This document shows, in pieces, positions 46,353-58,500 of a DNA stretch of 64,000 nt (position 1 is its first letter; every line of letters begins with the position of its first letter). The DNA comes from Orychophragmus violaceus (Eukaryota; Streptophyta; Magnoliopsida; Brassicales; Brassicaceae). The notes under the pieces are model-generated. The model saw only the letters and a program-made list of their open reading frames with translations, did no database searches and was not told where the DNA came from. The position numbers and the translations under genes were made by a program. The stretch spans positions 74,085,581 to 74,149,580 of the forward strand of contig CM058240.1 in assembly GCA_030180135.1 (NCBI GenBank), written 5' to 3'.

Positions 46353-47342
46353 ATGACTAGCACAAACAATCAAAACACTTTCTCGATCCGGTCTGTCCTT
46401 GAGATGGATAAGCTGAACGGATCAAATTTCTTGACTTGGTCGCGGAACCTGAGGCTAGTCCTCAGACAGGAGAGAAAGGACTATGTTCTTGAGAGAGCTC
46501 TCCCCGTAAGGATCGGGTCCAATGCCTCCCATGCAGTATATGATGCTTGGAATAAGCATTATAATGATGCGGTAGATGTGCGTGGTCTGATATTGGCTAC
46601 CATGGACTCTGACTTGCGGGAGCAATATGAGAACATGGAGTCGCCAATAGAGATGATCAGCAGCCTGAAATTGAAATTTCAGGAGCAGATAAAAGTGGAG
46701 AGATACCAGTTGGTTAAGTCTCTCACTAGCTGCAAGCTACCAAATGATAATCCGGTGAGTCCTCATGTCAGTAAAATGATAGGTTATATTGATAACCTGA
46801 GGAAACTGGATCATCCAGTTGGCCAAGAATTGGCAACTGAGATCATTCTGCAGTCACTGCCGTCAAGCTATGATAAGTTCAGAAGGAACTATATCAAGAA
46901 AGGCTTAACGAAGACGCTGACTGAACTGCATGATATGCTCAAGACGGTTGAGCCAAACGTGAAGGGTAGGTTTATGAAACCTAGTACTGACAAGGGTGAA
47001 GACAAAGTTGTCCAGATTTTGAATCATGGCAAGCGTGTGTCTTCCGAGCCCAAGTCAGATACCTCTTACGTTGGTAAGTGCTGCTACTGTAAAGAGATAG
47101 GGCATTGGAAGAGAGATTGCATAAAATTCATGGAAGACGATGAGGAGTTGAAGTTAATGTATGAGACTACTTCCTCAGGTATTCATGTTATTACTTCAAG
47201 TTCTACCTTGCAGGTATTGGATACTGGTTGTGGCACTGATATTTGTTGTAATATGCAGAGCCTAAGCAACAGTAGAACGTTGAAGGAAGGGCAAGTGGAA
47301 CTGCATGTCTGGAAGGAGCTATGGATGCTGCCTCAGTCATAG
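46353..47342 (+). CDS. Copia gag with start of protease
   Basis: ATG 46353 (MTSTNNQNTFSI) is chosen because homology to copia gag starts there; the frame is open further upstream. It spans 329 residues. The gag/UBN2 domain shows LNGSNFLTWSRNLR, EIILQSLPSSYDKF and KKGLTKTLTELHDMLK. A CCHC knuckle, CYCKEIGHWKRDC, lies at about residue 249. A protease start LDTGCGTDIC lies at about residue 289, where the frame then leaves the family pattern and stops at 47340. Gag would form particles and package RNA, which is what a trans-mobilised element needs to keep or to borrow. Confidence 0.85.
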   Translation: MTSTNNQNTFSIRSVLEMDKLNGSNFLTWSRNLRLVLRQERKDYVLERALPVRIGSNASHAVYDAWNKHYNDAVDVRGLILATMDSDLREQYENMESPIEMISSLKLKFQEQIKVERYQLVKSLTSCKLPNDNPVSPHVSKMIGYIDNLRKLDHPVGQELATEIILQSLPSSYDKFRRNYIKKGLTKTLTELHDMLKTVEPNVKGRFMKPSTDKGEDKVVQILNHGKRVSSEPKSDTSYVGKCCYCKEIGHWKRDCIKFMEDDEELKLMYETTSSGIHVITSSSTLQVLDTGCGTDICCNMQSLSNSRTLKEGQVELHVWKELWMLPQS

Positions 47343-50300
47343 GGTTTTCACTTGTAGATGCCTTCGAGGCTTGGTTTTGTATTAAGTAATTGCTACAATC
47401 TACCTGCTTTAAGCAGAGTTGTTTTTCATTTTCTTGTAAGAATTTGAATGTCTTTCATTTTGATAAAAGACAAGGTTTTGTTCTTTTGATCTTAATGAAA
47501 TATTAATTGTAGCACCCCATTCAAGGAATGGGTTTTGTATCTTAAACCAAAGAGTGCCTAAATATAACATAAATACCGAATTGGTTTAAATCTGATGAAT
47601 TAAACCTGAATTTTCTTGGTACAAAAGTCTTGGTCACATAGAGTAAGACGGATTCAGAAATCCCATAGTTATAGACTGTTGGGCTCATTTGATACGATAT
47701 CTTATGAGACTTGAATTCTGTTTACTGGACCAAAAGACAATGGGCCCATCTTAGCCGAGCTAGAGAAAGGCCCAAAGGCTTATAGGAGATTGAACATACT
47801 AATGTATGTGGTCCGGTGAGCAGTAATGCCAGAGAAAATTTCCTGTACTTCATTGTCTCTACTGATTAATTCAGTGAGTAAGACTGTGTTCATTTGATGA
47901 GACACAAGTCGGAATTCTTTGACATGGTCGAAAGAGTTCCAGAATGAGGTATAGAATCTGAGTGACAGAAGTATTAAGACTCTGAATTAAATCACGAATG
48001 AGAATACTTGAGTCATCAGATAGTGTGATCATCTGAATGAGTGTGAAGTCGTTTCACAGCTCAATTCTCCTGAAAACCTTGAGGTGTTTTCTGTGAGAAA
48101 GAATCAGATCTTATTAGAAATGATTCAAGATGAGTCACACGAATCTTCCATGATATTATTTAAAGAATAACGCTCTAGAAATATCTAAGTTTACGCTGAA
48201 AAAGTTCCACCAATATCAGTTGAAAGACACCACGTAAATGTGGATTGGAATCGATCCAAAATTCGTCTTTACTGAGTATTTGTAGTTGTGCTACTTCGCT
48301 GGTTGTCCTAGGGAAACCAAGGCTTGTAACTTTTACGTCCATACTGTTTTCTAAGAAGGGAAGTTACTTTCCAAGAAGAACAGTGGGAGTAAAAGTGTAA
48401 CTCGAAGAATTTCGAGAAATACAGGAGGCTGCTCAACCTGTTGAGGAAGAGCAGCGGATGGATTTACAGATTTCTGTAGAATCTACACCTGTAGAGCCTG
48501 AAGTTCGCAGATATGAAAGAGTCAGTCGCTAATCCGAGAGTGAATTCTCGTCATTAGTTAAAACCTGATGATCATTGAAAGTTCGCATGATCTGATGATC
48601 ATTGAAAGCGACGAATCTGCGAAATTCAAAGAAGCGAAAGTGAGCATGGACTCCGAAAACTTACATTTTGTGTAAGTTAGCGTCATCGATCCATTCATGG
48701 ATGGAAGCAAACATATCGGAGTTGGAATCTTCGTTCTGTTGAAGTAGTCAAGGTTTTGACTTGAACAGGAACGAAATGGAACTATGCGTTTACTAATAGA
48801 TAAATGGGAGCGATATTGCATTTCTCATATTGTATGTCGATGACATACTGATTCTCGGAAATAACATCCCAATGCTGCAGTCGGTAAAGGACTGGCTTGG
48901 GAGTTGGTTTTATGATTGACATGGGTAAAACCACGTAGTTCTTGGATTTTGGATCAGAAGACAGAGATCCAAAATAGCTGGTAGGACAAAGTCAGGATTC
49001 TTAAATTGACAAAGTCCTACACGTTTTCAGCATTCCAAGAAGGGTTTTATACCAATGTCACATGGCATTACGTTAAGCAAGAAGCAGTGTCCTACGATAA
49101 CTGCTGAGCTTGAATGCATGGATAGGATTCCATATGCGTCGGCAATTGGATCTATCATGTATGCCATGAAACGTACTTGTTTGATGTTGTTTTAATGTTA
49201 AGCAAGACAAGAAAAGACCAGTCAAATCCAGCAAAGAATCAATGGATTGCCGTAAAGAATATCCTAAAGTATTTGAGGAATACCAAGGAAAATTCTTGAT
49301 TTACGGAGAAAGTGAGGTGCTACAAGTCGATAGAGTCTGAAAGGCAAGTTTCCAACAGACAAAGATGATTTCCGGTCACAGTCCGGTTATATCTTGTGTT
49401 TGTCTGGCGGTGCACGGCACTGTTGCTGACTCCATGACTTAAGCTGAATGTTTCGCAGCTTGGGAAGCGGCGAAAGAGGTTGTTTGGAAGAAGAGTTCAT
49501 CACTGAACTTGATGTGATTCCCAGCATAGATGAGACTAGCTGCACATCAAAGATCCAAACACCTTGAGGGTAGGTATAACCTATTCCATGAGATAAATGA
49601 CAGAGATGTTAAGTAGATCAGCAAGTTTCAACAAATGAGAACGTTGCTAATCTATTAACAAAGCCACTCCTTAGCCCTAAGCACGAGTCACGGACTGTAG
49701 CTGTAGGATAAGTGAAATTAAGATGTAGTCTTAATTTCAGTGGGAGTTAGTAAAGGGCTTTATTTAGTTATTGATATGTTCTTGTAAAACATTTGAGATG
49801 TTTTATGACGAAATTATTATTTCAAGATTATTTTAACTGTGATGGAATAATCGTTCCAAAATGATATAAACCATTTTTTTAGGTCATCGAAGTAAGTGAC
49901 TTGATCTTGAGTCATCAAAGTCATTTAGCTTGATCATGAGACCCTACATTTGATAGATGTTTTATATCATCCTGTCCCTAGTCGAAGGTTGTTGAAATTG
50001 GAACACCAACAACCGTGTGAGACTGGATTGGTACGTGACTTATGACAAAGTCTCAGTGTGTCATAGATGCGCGGCATCAAAGTCAGTACATAGGTGTATG
50101 TTGGGAACATACGACCGGACATGACCCGCTTATGAGAACTCTTCAGGATATTTATATCTGTGTCATAAGAGATTCTCACTACGACTATAGAGTATAGTCC
50201 TTAGACCTGAGTTCGCATGCATGTGACTGCACATGGACTGATGCACTTTGATCATTGTCTAACGCTATCGTTCTGCGATAGTTATAAGGACCTTGTTTGG

Positions 50301-50584
50301 GTACATCATGAAGTAAGTAGTTTACAGTGATGGAACAAGACGGGATTTGTCCCTCCAATATAAATGGAGTGAATATCTCTAGGCCAATCGGAGATTTGAA
50401 TACTGGAAAATGCATGGCCATGCTCAAACGGACTGTCCCGAGTCGTTTGGATTGTCAGTATCAAATCAGAGTCCGATGAACAAGATTAGGCTTTATAAGG
50501 ATGACACTAATCTTGCCTTATGACTAATCGAGATATTGAGACAACAGGATTATGAATACAGAGATTCCAGTACAAGTGGGAGAT
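47343..50584 (+). pseudogene. Decayed pol remnant of the young copia element
   Basis: The integrase is missing. From about 48400 on, pieces of RT and RNase H survive in changing frames: YERV at about 48516, MDGSKHIGV near 48700, a YVDD-like block with DILILGNNIPML (about 48847) and an RNase H remnant with CFAAWEAAKEVVW at about 49453. Stops are frequent. The stretch after 49740 is non-coding and ends in a polypurine tract (AGTGGGAGAT). Confidence 0.8.
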
Positions 50585-51220
50585 TGTTGGAATTGTGTCC
50601 AGTAATCTCGGTACTGTCTCTAGAAAGTAAGAGTATGTCAAAGATCAGACATAAGTCATATAATTCTGGGGGTCATGATGGCTTGCTAGAGTCCGCTCAT
50701 GATCTATAAGTCTCGGACTTATTGCCTTTATTATATGATCCCATATGGGTCACACGCCTATGCTAACAGGAAAATGTATAGGAACGGCTTAGCAGAAGTA
50801 CGGTAAAAGTGCCAGGCATTTGTCGTACTTAGAGAGAGAATAATAGGTCTGATTAAATCCAAGGGATTTAATCAGATTGGTATTTTGGGCCCAAAAGCCC
50901 AAAAGGGATTAGACAAGTTTTATAAATAAAACTTAAGTCTGAATCCCAAAACCCTAACACCCAGCCGAAATCTCCCTCTCTCTCTCTGCGCCTCCCTCCT
51001 TGTGGTCTAGCAGCCGTTTTCTGTGATCGCGTGTGTGAGCCTTTGGAGGATCCATCTCTCGGTGTATCTTTCTGATCTCTGACCTGTTCTTCCCATTCCG
51101 CTGCAATTAACAGGTAAAAGGTGAGATCAACTATGTTTCTATTCAAGAACAACCTAGATCAGTATGTTTAGGATAATCTGAATCTGATAATTGAATCAGG
51201 ATCATCTAAACATTCCAACA
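50585..51220 (+). repeat. 3' LTR of the young copia element
   Basis: It is nearly identical to 43985-44618, followed by CCGTC. Confidence 0.93.
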
Positions 51221-52525
51221 CCGTCGAGATGATTATGGCTAGTGTCGGTTTGATTATTGTCTAGTTACATTATTATGATGGTTTCTTGAATGGTTGATAT
51301 TGATGTTATGATTACTTGATTGGTTGATATTAATGTTATGGTTGCTTGATAGGTTGATATTGATGTCGTGGATAATGTTAATATGATATAACACACTTTT
51401 GAGGGTTAAATCAAGTAACGAATGAAACACGGAAAACTATTAAGTAACTTGATAATAATATGACGATCGGTTCATGAATAATTGACTGATGGGACGTTGT
51501 GTGAATGATTGTTGTGATTGTTGTGATGTGGTATGTTTAATGGTTTTTTGATGTGTTAGTGACATGATGTTATAGTGGGCATATCGACTTTCCTACCCGA
51601 TGGATCCTCGGGAGCGTACCGGTCGGTTCACGTACCCGCAGGTCGTGTTACCGGTAGGTGTTAACCTACTGGGTGACGCCGGTAGGTGTGTGGTCCGGAG
51701 AATACGGGGTCATGTCCTAGGACCGGACTGCATGGAAGCTCTGGCTATCTAGGGGTAGCCCGAGTCACCTCGTATCGATGGATGGAGAACGGTGTCTTAC
51801 TTGTAGTACTTTGTGTCTATGAGTAAGAGTCGAGGGAACACTACTGTGGGCCTATATGGTGACGGGATGAGTATTCCGAGGGAATGACGATATTGCCATG
51901 GCCCATAGCGTGTATGTAGTATAATAAATGTTTTCGTGCTTCAGCTATTTAATATTGCTTGTGTCACTTTCCGTCATTGCTTGTGATTGGGGTTGGGTTG
52001 GGTAGACGGAAAGTTACTTTGTTAGTTGGGGAATCCCAACTCACTGGGTCGATAATAGATCGCTCACCCCCTCTCTTTTATCTTTTTCAGGTAATCCATA
52101 AGAATAGCGGACCGCAGGACGTTAGGCCGGCCAGTGTAGTGTCGACGTCTCTTTCGTAACGAAATTTCAAGTAATGGTGTATTGTTTTAAATAAACAATG
52201 TACATGGGCCTATTTGTATTTCCGCACTTTCATAGTAAACGATGTTTTATACTCGAAAAAGCATGTTAATTATATTAGACTGGTCCGGTCTAATATAAAT
52301 ACCAAATTTTGTTACGGTTGCGAAGCCATAATTAAAGTTTAGGAAACGTGTAGTTGAATAACTCGGATCAGTTTAATGACGAAAGTTGTTAAGCAGAGCC
52401 GAATTAATCAAACACGGTAAAAATTGTGACGACTCTGGTCCCGACTAAGGTAAACCGGTGATCATGTTCTTGTTTGATTGTTGATCATTGGTTGACTATG
52501 GTCAAAGCGGAATAGGGGCGTTACA
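51221..52525 (+). repeat. LTR of the third gypsy element, part 2
   Basis: It contains the block GTGTGTGGTCCGGAGAATAC onward (about 51685), shared with 14580 and 21298 in the LARD-like LTRs. It lacks their hairpin array. It ends GGGGCGTTACA. Confidence 0.85.
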
Positions 52526-52530
52526 AAAGG

Positions 52531-52542
52531 TGGTATCAGAGC
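52531..52542 (+). promoter_or_regulatory. Primer binding site of the third gypsy element
   Basis: TGGTATCAGAGC lies five bases after the LTR. Confidence 0.88.
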
Positions 52543-52673
52543 ATGGTTCCGATCGTGCTCATGTAACATATGTTTTCAGATTTGTCGAGTCAAAAAAAAA
52601 AATCGAGTCACGAAAGAGACATTAGGAAACCGGTTACGTCCTGTTTAGTTAGGACTTAGTCGCTTATCCGTTT

Positions 52674-53063
52674 ATGATGCAGATGGAGGACGGAGCGATC
52701 AGTAGTGGCGGGCATGGTATGGGTATGGGGTCGGAACGGGTTTCGGAACACCACATATTAGGTTATGAGGAACCGGCCAAGTCACCAGAAAATTCAGGCA
52801 ACCAGGAAAGGCAGGCTGATCAGGCGCAAGCGACCGCAGAAAAAGACATCGAAGATACTGAATCTAGAAATGATCGTCCTAAGGAGATGTCCAAGAATGA
52901 TCAGAATGCAGAAGGAGGCCGAGAAGTAAACACGGATCCAGAGCATACCCTGAAAATGCTTCATGATCAACATACAGCTCGCAAGGTCTCCGTTTCTTTA
53001 TCACAACTGGTTCTGTTTCGGTTTCTTCTCATGTCTCTCCATCTCCATCTCCATCTACTTTAA
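52674..53063 (+). pseudogene. Truncated N-terminal ORF of the third gypsy element
   Basis: The frame starts MMQMEDGAISSGGHGMG and is rich in Glu, Asn and Gln up to about residue 105 (EHTLKMLHDQHTAR), then changes to hydrophobic, low-complexity sequence. The likely reading is a gag N-terminus fused to flanking DNA at about 52990. No conserved domain is visible. Confidence 0.45.
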
Positions 53064-54640
53064 CTTCTACTTCTTTATCTTCTACATCGGGGAAATCTGC
53101 TACGACTTGCCTCAGCTCAACCGTTCGATGAAGAGTCTTTCCACAGCCACCACCGATGTAAATTAATTGACCTCGTCCTTTGCAAATTTAAGAAACCTGC
53201 AGAAACAAAAGTTTACACCTCTACCCAAAACACATGAGGAAGCTACAGAACATCGAACATAAATCAAGTACTGCCACTGATTTGCTTCCATCTAATTAAC
53301 AAAATTATGGGTTATATCTTGCAGGGAGCGATTGTCTACTTTATAAGAAGCACTGATCGGATGATGTTTAATCAATGAAAACCAATTTCCAATTTGGACT
53401 CTAATAAACAGTCAAGGCCCTGTATTTAAGTAAATCCATAATATTACCTTTGACTCCAGTTTCGCCTCTATGAGAGGTCCATTCAATAAATGAATCCTAT
53501 CGTGACCCTTTTTCACCGGCAGGACCGAGCCGCTCCATCTTTACCCAGACTTCAGAGGCAGAGAAATCTCCCAAAAACGATTTTTTTTCTTTGTTTTTGA
53601 TGGAATGTTGAAAGCTCTGATCAAAAAAGACAAAGACTGTTGTTGAAGATCTGAATGGAGAGAAAAAAAAAACACAGATCGGAGTTTTGTTTCTACACCT
53701 GAAAGATGAAGAAGGAAGATGAGATTAATATTAGAAAATTTGAAGATGAATTTAGTTTAGGAATTGAGGCCAGAGAGTGGTAGGAAAATGGAGATTGTGG
53801 ATATGGAGAGGTGGATATGAAAAACGGTTCCAGAAGATGATTGTTTTGATATTTCTTTTTTTAATTCATCGGCAAAAAAAAAACGAAAAAGAAGGACATG
53901 TTGCCACGTCAAAAACGCCTTAGGTGTCGCATAAAGAAAGTATTACTTTTTCTCTTACATCTCTTGTGCTTTATACATATTAGAATATATATTAGATGTT
54001 CTTCCACACTTTGGTAATAGCAACGAAAGAAACTTAAAATTTTGTTGAGGATGTATTTCGGTTCAGAAGATTGTAATTCATGATCAAGGCAATGAGTTCA
54101 CCAATGAAGTAATTTACAAAAATTACTAATAACTAGAACCGACGATGAAATATAGGTTAGTATGACTTTCAACTAGTGTGGATAATTCGGGTCCGCTAGT
54201 GCGGTTTTTGAATAAATCGGTTAACATAAAATGTCAAATTAAACCAAACAAAAATGTGGTTCGGTTCAGTTTTTCATTTTCTTTTAATTTTACCAAATTA
54301 AATTGAATTTTTTGGTTAAAATTTAATTAGGTTTAAATAAAATTCAGTTAATTTTAGTTTTTTTTTGTTATTTTGGTTTTTTGGTTATTTCAGATAGTTA
54401 AATTTGACATTTTAGATATAATTCGATTTGGTTTGATATAATCAGCATGATTTGTCTTCTTTTCAAAAAATTATGAAAAACTGAACTAACCAACTATCTA
54501 ACAGAAAATTGCTTTAAGAAAATCTAGCAAATAGTACTAAACTCACTACCAAACATAAACCAAAAATTGAAAATTTCGTTCGGTTTACGAGTTCGGTTTG
54601 ATTTATAATCCCAGGCCTAATGAAATATACCAACTCCGGT
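52991..54640. other. Non-coding flank with exon-like minus-strand pieces and an AACCGAACC-rich segment
   Basis: On the minus strand, 53567-53444 has an ATG frame ending at an AAAG/GTAATA donor, and a TTTCTGCAG acceptor near 53200 is followed by a block encoding IGGGCGKTLHRTVEL in one frame. These could be remains of a gene that I cannot identify. 54190-54620 is rich in GGTTCGGTT/TTTGGTT words, typical of AT-rich non-autonomous elements. No intact gene is present. Confidence 0.4.
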
Positions 54641-54962
54641 CCAGAAAATTTAGGTAAGAGAAATATCAAACCGTGTTACTTTACTTTCAGTGAAGAAGAA
54701 GAAATACATTGACAACAAAGTGCAAGGGTACATAGTGTACATTCTACATGAACATGCTATTTTCGATCGTTTATTTGCGTTTACATAAGCGTTTCTGTTC
54801 TCATATGATAATATTCTACTTATTAAAACATGAAAACGCAGACGCAAATAAACAATCGTAATCGCAGCCAAGGTTGTTTCATCACATTCCAAAGACACTC
54901 CCGTTAATACTATAACTCTTGAAACCCAACGAACACCCACACACAAAAAACCAGATAAGATT

Positions 54963-56353
54963 CTACAGAGCATGAACCGCTGATTCGATTTCACCGTCCA
55001 TCGAATCAGCCAGTTCTCTGAACGATTGGCTATGGAGATGCCTGGTGAAACTAGTGGTCGTGTCCAAGAAATATAGAATCGAGGACATCATACAACAGCA
55101 CACAAACATGGGGATGGGACCGAAGTTCCATAGGAAGAGCGGGAAGGAGAAGTAGAAAGCTCGCAATCCGAGAGACCAAAAGTAGCTAGCTCGGTTCAGG
55201 TTTCTAGACACGTACTCGCAGTGCTCTTTTTTACCTCTCGAGACAGGCACTGTGACTAGGAAACTTACATGAGCGTAGTACCTGATTGACTGGACGTTGC
55301 AGAGAAAGGCCATGAGGAAACAGATGAGGATTGTGAAGTTCTTGATTGTTGCAAGGAGAGGGCTTTTGTTGCCATATATAATAACTGACGCTGTGGATTT
55401 CGAAGCCGAGGAGTTGCTTACAAAGACGCCGATGATGGAACATAGAGTGATTGCTGTTGTGGCTAAAAGAGTTGATGCCATTATGTTGTTCCTGATTGTC
55501 TGTACTGCCAAAGTACCATTTTTCAGCGGCTCCTGCACAAATAACAATGAGAAAGCTGAATCTTGATAGGAGGGAACACGACTAAAAGGGATCTGTTTCT
55601 ATCTAATGAAAGCCCTTGTTTAGCTTCAAGATTAAGATCATCAATGTAAGGACGGATCTGCGACGCACGATTTAATTGAGAAGAAAACTTATATAAGATC
55701 AATGAACCAGCAAATAGTGGGAGCTTCCAGGGAAGATAGCCCACTGTCTACTTGAAAGTTTTTTCTACTTATCGAGATCATATCTTAAGTTCTTAACCTT
55801 AAAGTCTTTATCTTTCCTGATCTTATCATCTTTACTCATAAACCCTGCTCAAGATTTTCTCTATGATGTTTTAGCTGATGCAAGTTATGGTTTATCAGTT
55901 CTCAACTGACCTCGAAGACCTCAGAATCATGAAGTATAGGGGTGAGATTTCATGAGAAAAAATCATAATTTGGTCCTGAAAGCCTTGAGAATCTCAATTC
56001 CAAAGTCCTACTCCGTCGACATAAACCTCGCGTTTCAGCCCCAAGTTCTACACAATTACAGCATAAACCCTAATCTGGACCCATAAATTCCCAAAAGCAG
56101 AAATCCCAAAAAAAAAAAAAAAAACAGATAGGTAGCGTCACCAACGTGTATTACACCAAAAGAGGAAAGGGAGAAGAGAGAAACTTACGGTCATCATAGA
56201 GAAGACCCATTGTCGCCGAGATTCAGCGTTGAGGGAGATAACAGTGAGCTTGGGACGGTGGATTATGGCGTATCCGAGCCAGACATGGTAGGCGACCATC
56301 ACGGCGAGACCCGTCGGCACAAGTATTACATCCAACGATTCCTCTTTCCACAT
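54963..56353 (-). CDS. DUF599 family membrane protein
   Basis: Exon 1 (56353-56189) encodes 55 residues; exon 2 (55532-54963) encodes 189. They join in phase 0 across a GTAAGT...TTGTGCAG intron. The 244-residue product fits DUF599 family length. The N-terminus LDVILVPTGLAVMVAYHVWL is a membrane segment and RRQWVFSMM is the family's conserved block. Exon 2 begins EPLKNGTLAVQTIRNNIMAS, then has three more hydrophobic segments (about residues 70-95, 118-140 and 175-225). The function of DUF599 proteins is not established; they are predicted plant integral membrane proteins. It has no defects and is the only clearly intact host gene in the window, lying between a truncated gypsy element and a VANDAL-like element. 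Confidence 0.93.
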
Positions 56354-56908
56354 TTCTACTCCGCCGTAGAGGTACTCGAGACTCCAATGGTTCTGTGACT
56401 GTCACAGTAAGTTGATGACATTATTATTTTTTTTTTGGTTAATAATATTTTATGTTTTATAGTAGAAACACCAAAGATTCAAACAATATTTTTAGTAAAA
56501 AACAATTAGAAGAGAAGACAAAGAGAAATCACCTCCTATGCCCTTCCGTACACAAAAGTAATCTCCCATGCCCCTGTTATAAGATCAATTTCGTTTTCAT
56601 TTAAATTAAATCTGGAAAAATGGTAAATTACTTATAAATCGAGTGAAGGGCATGAAATTATAACTTATATCTGGGTCAGATACGGTCTTCTCCAACCCAG
56701 CCCCATGTAATCGGATTCTACCCGGATAAAAAATTTTCAAAATCGGATCAAAATGGATTCGTTAAAAGGTCGTTAAAATCCCTAATTCTATTCCCAATTT
56801 TACTTTCCCTTTTCTACTCTCTCTCTCTCTCTCTCTCTCGAGCTCGGACTCAAATCGGAATTCTTCGCTCTCGAAATCTTCTCTCTCAATTTGTTTAAAT
56901 CAACGACG
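56354..56908. other. Region between DUF599 and the DUF1985 gene
   Basis: It contains the DUF599 promoter side and probably the left end of the VANDAL-like element (CTCCTATGCCC/CTCCCATGCCC near 56533 and 56565). A (CT)n run at 56817-56839 lies just upstream of the DUF1985 gene start. Confidence 0.45.
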
Positions 56909-57316
56909 ATGGTGGAGACGAGGAACGCAAGGAAGAAGACGAAGCCGAAGAGCCCTGCGGCTGATAGGGTTTCGAAGAAGCGTCGTGGAGAGGCGGCGAT
57001 TGAAGAAACGTCCGGAGAAGCGCCGTGGACTACTGCTCCGACTACTGCTCCGACTACTTCTCCGGCTCCAGCGAATGTTGAAGGGAATGCGGCGGAGTCT
57101 AGAAATGAAAAAAAAAAAGCCGAAGAGGGAGCGACGGCGGAGCCGGCGGAGGGAGACGGCGAAGTTGCGACGGAGACAGTGGACGGAGACGACGAGCAGA
57201 CAGAAACAGATGAAGAAGGAGAAGGAGGAATCAGAGTATAAGACAATGGAGACAATGAGGCGGATGAATCGGAGGAGGAGGAGACCGACCGGAGACCGAC
57301 CGTCTCCCCCCAGGTT

Positions 57317-57440
57317 AGTATATTTTTAATGTATTACTAGGATAACTAAGGATTACTAGGTTACTAGGAAAACTTGGTAATACTAGGATTACTGGATGAC
57401 TATGTAGAACTAGGATAACTAGGTTTACTGTGTGTTGTTT
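57317..57440. repeat. TACTAGG/TAATACTAGG-rich intron 1
   Basis: It contains ATTACTAGG, GTTACTAGG, GTAATACTAGG and AACTAGGATAACTAGG units. The exact TAGTATTAC (minus) is at 57377-57385. Confidence 0.8.
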
Positions 57441-58419
57441 GTTTGAGATACCTTTTTTGTTTGCAGAGAGCATCGGAGGAAACGATAGCCCTGCGACCTC
57501 TTAAAATGTACTTCTCGCCAGATCAGTATAGCGAGAGCGTGAAGCTTCCAACGCGATGCCTCATCGAGGAAACTTTGAACACTTTTGAGGGACTGAATCT
57601 CACTCCGGAGGAGACGTCATGGTTTGAGAAGCACCCGCAGTTCTCACACATTTTTCACATGCCGAGGGGCAATCACAAGCTTCAACCCATGTGGATGCTT
57701 CTCCTGCGTACCGTTGTAATTAAAAGGAAAAAGGAAGCTTGGTTTCTGGTTAACGGCGTTTCCATCCGATACGGGTTACGAGAGCATGCTTTGATTTCAG
57801 GGCTCGAATGTCGCAACTATCCAATCAACTGGAAGAGAAAAGGATCCTTGAACTTCAAGAAGAATTATTTCAAGGGGAAGGTGTTACGTGAAGACGTGAA
57901 AAAGAAGCTTCAGGAAATGGAACTGGATGAGACCGGAGATAGGCTGAAGATGGCCGTGCTGTATTTCTTGAGCAGCATTATTTACTGCCCCAACAAATCT
58001 GTAAAGAAAGGCAAACCCGTGTTGGACGTATTTCTAAGATACGTGGATGATCTGGAGTTATGTCAGACGTTTCCTTGGGGAAGATTGTCGTTTGATTACA
58101 TGTTGGAGTCCATTCACAAGACGATGGATCATTTTAAAGGGAAGGTGTCGGGGCCGTGGACGATTCCTGGTTTTTGTGTTCCATTGGAGGTATAATCTTA
58201 TGACTTTGCATTTTATATAATCTTTTTATAATGTCTACTTTTGGATTCGTTTTTTGTAGCTTTTGGCGATTGAGTCCATTCCGAGACTGAGAGACAGCCT
58301 CCGAGAAGGTGTACCATTTCCTTACGCCGATTGCCCGAGGATGTGCAAGTCCAAGTGGAAAAAGGCGAGTTGAAAGGGTGGCCTCTTGAGACAGTCTACG
58401 AGAGACTCGGTGATACCTC

Positions 58420-58500
58420 GGTTAGTAGTACTTGGTAATACTAGAAGAAACTGGTAATACTAGCAGCAATTGGAATAATCAAGTACGTTAAAATTTACAA
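58420..58500. repeat. TAATACTAG units in the last intron
   Basis: Two exact GTAATACTA (TAGTATTAC on the minus strand) lie at 58435-58443 and 58454-58462. Confidence 0.8.

Larger units (their letters stand above)
43985..51220 (+). mobile_element. Young nested Ty1/copia element with defective pol
   Basis: LTRs of 634 and 636 bp (43985-44618 and 50585-51220) start TGTTGGAATTG and end ATTCCAACA. They differ by two substitutions and one 2-bp indel. The target duplication CCGTC (43980-43984 and 51221-51225) is perfect. A primer site (44620) and a purine tract before the 3' LTR are present. Gag is intact; integrase is deleted and RT/RNase H are riddled with stops. A recent insertion with an already broken pol implies movement in trans. 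Confidence 0.95.
42857..52990 (+). mobile_element. Third gypsy-type element: 5' LTR and start of interior, 3' part missing
   Basis: The LTR opens TGTGATACCCC at 42857 and closes GGGGCGTTACA at 52525, followed by an exact primer site. It is related to the 13549-22239 LTRs (same ends, same TATA-plus-purine-leader plan, shared block at about 51600-51800). The LTR is split by the copia element at 43985-51220. After the primer site only about 450 bp of interior is recognisable; no 3' LTR is seen, so the copy is truncated near 52990. Confidence 0.82.

Noticed and set aside
56138..56405. Plus-strand 62-codon and minus-strand 60-codon frames over DUF599 exon 1
   Set aside because: They are shadows of the real exon, which splices in phase to exon 2.
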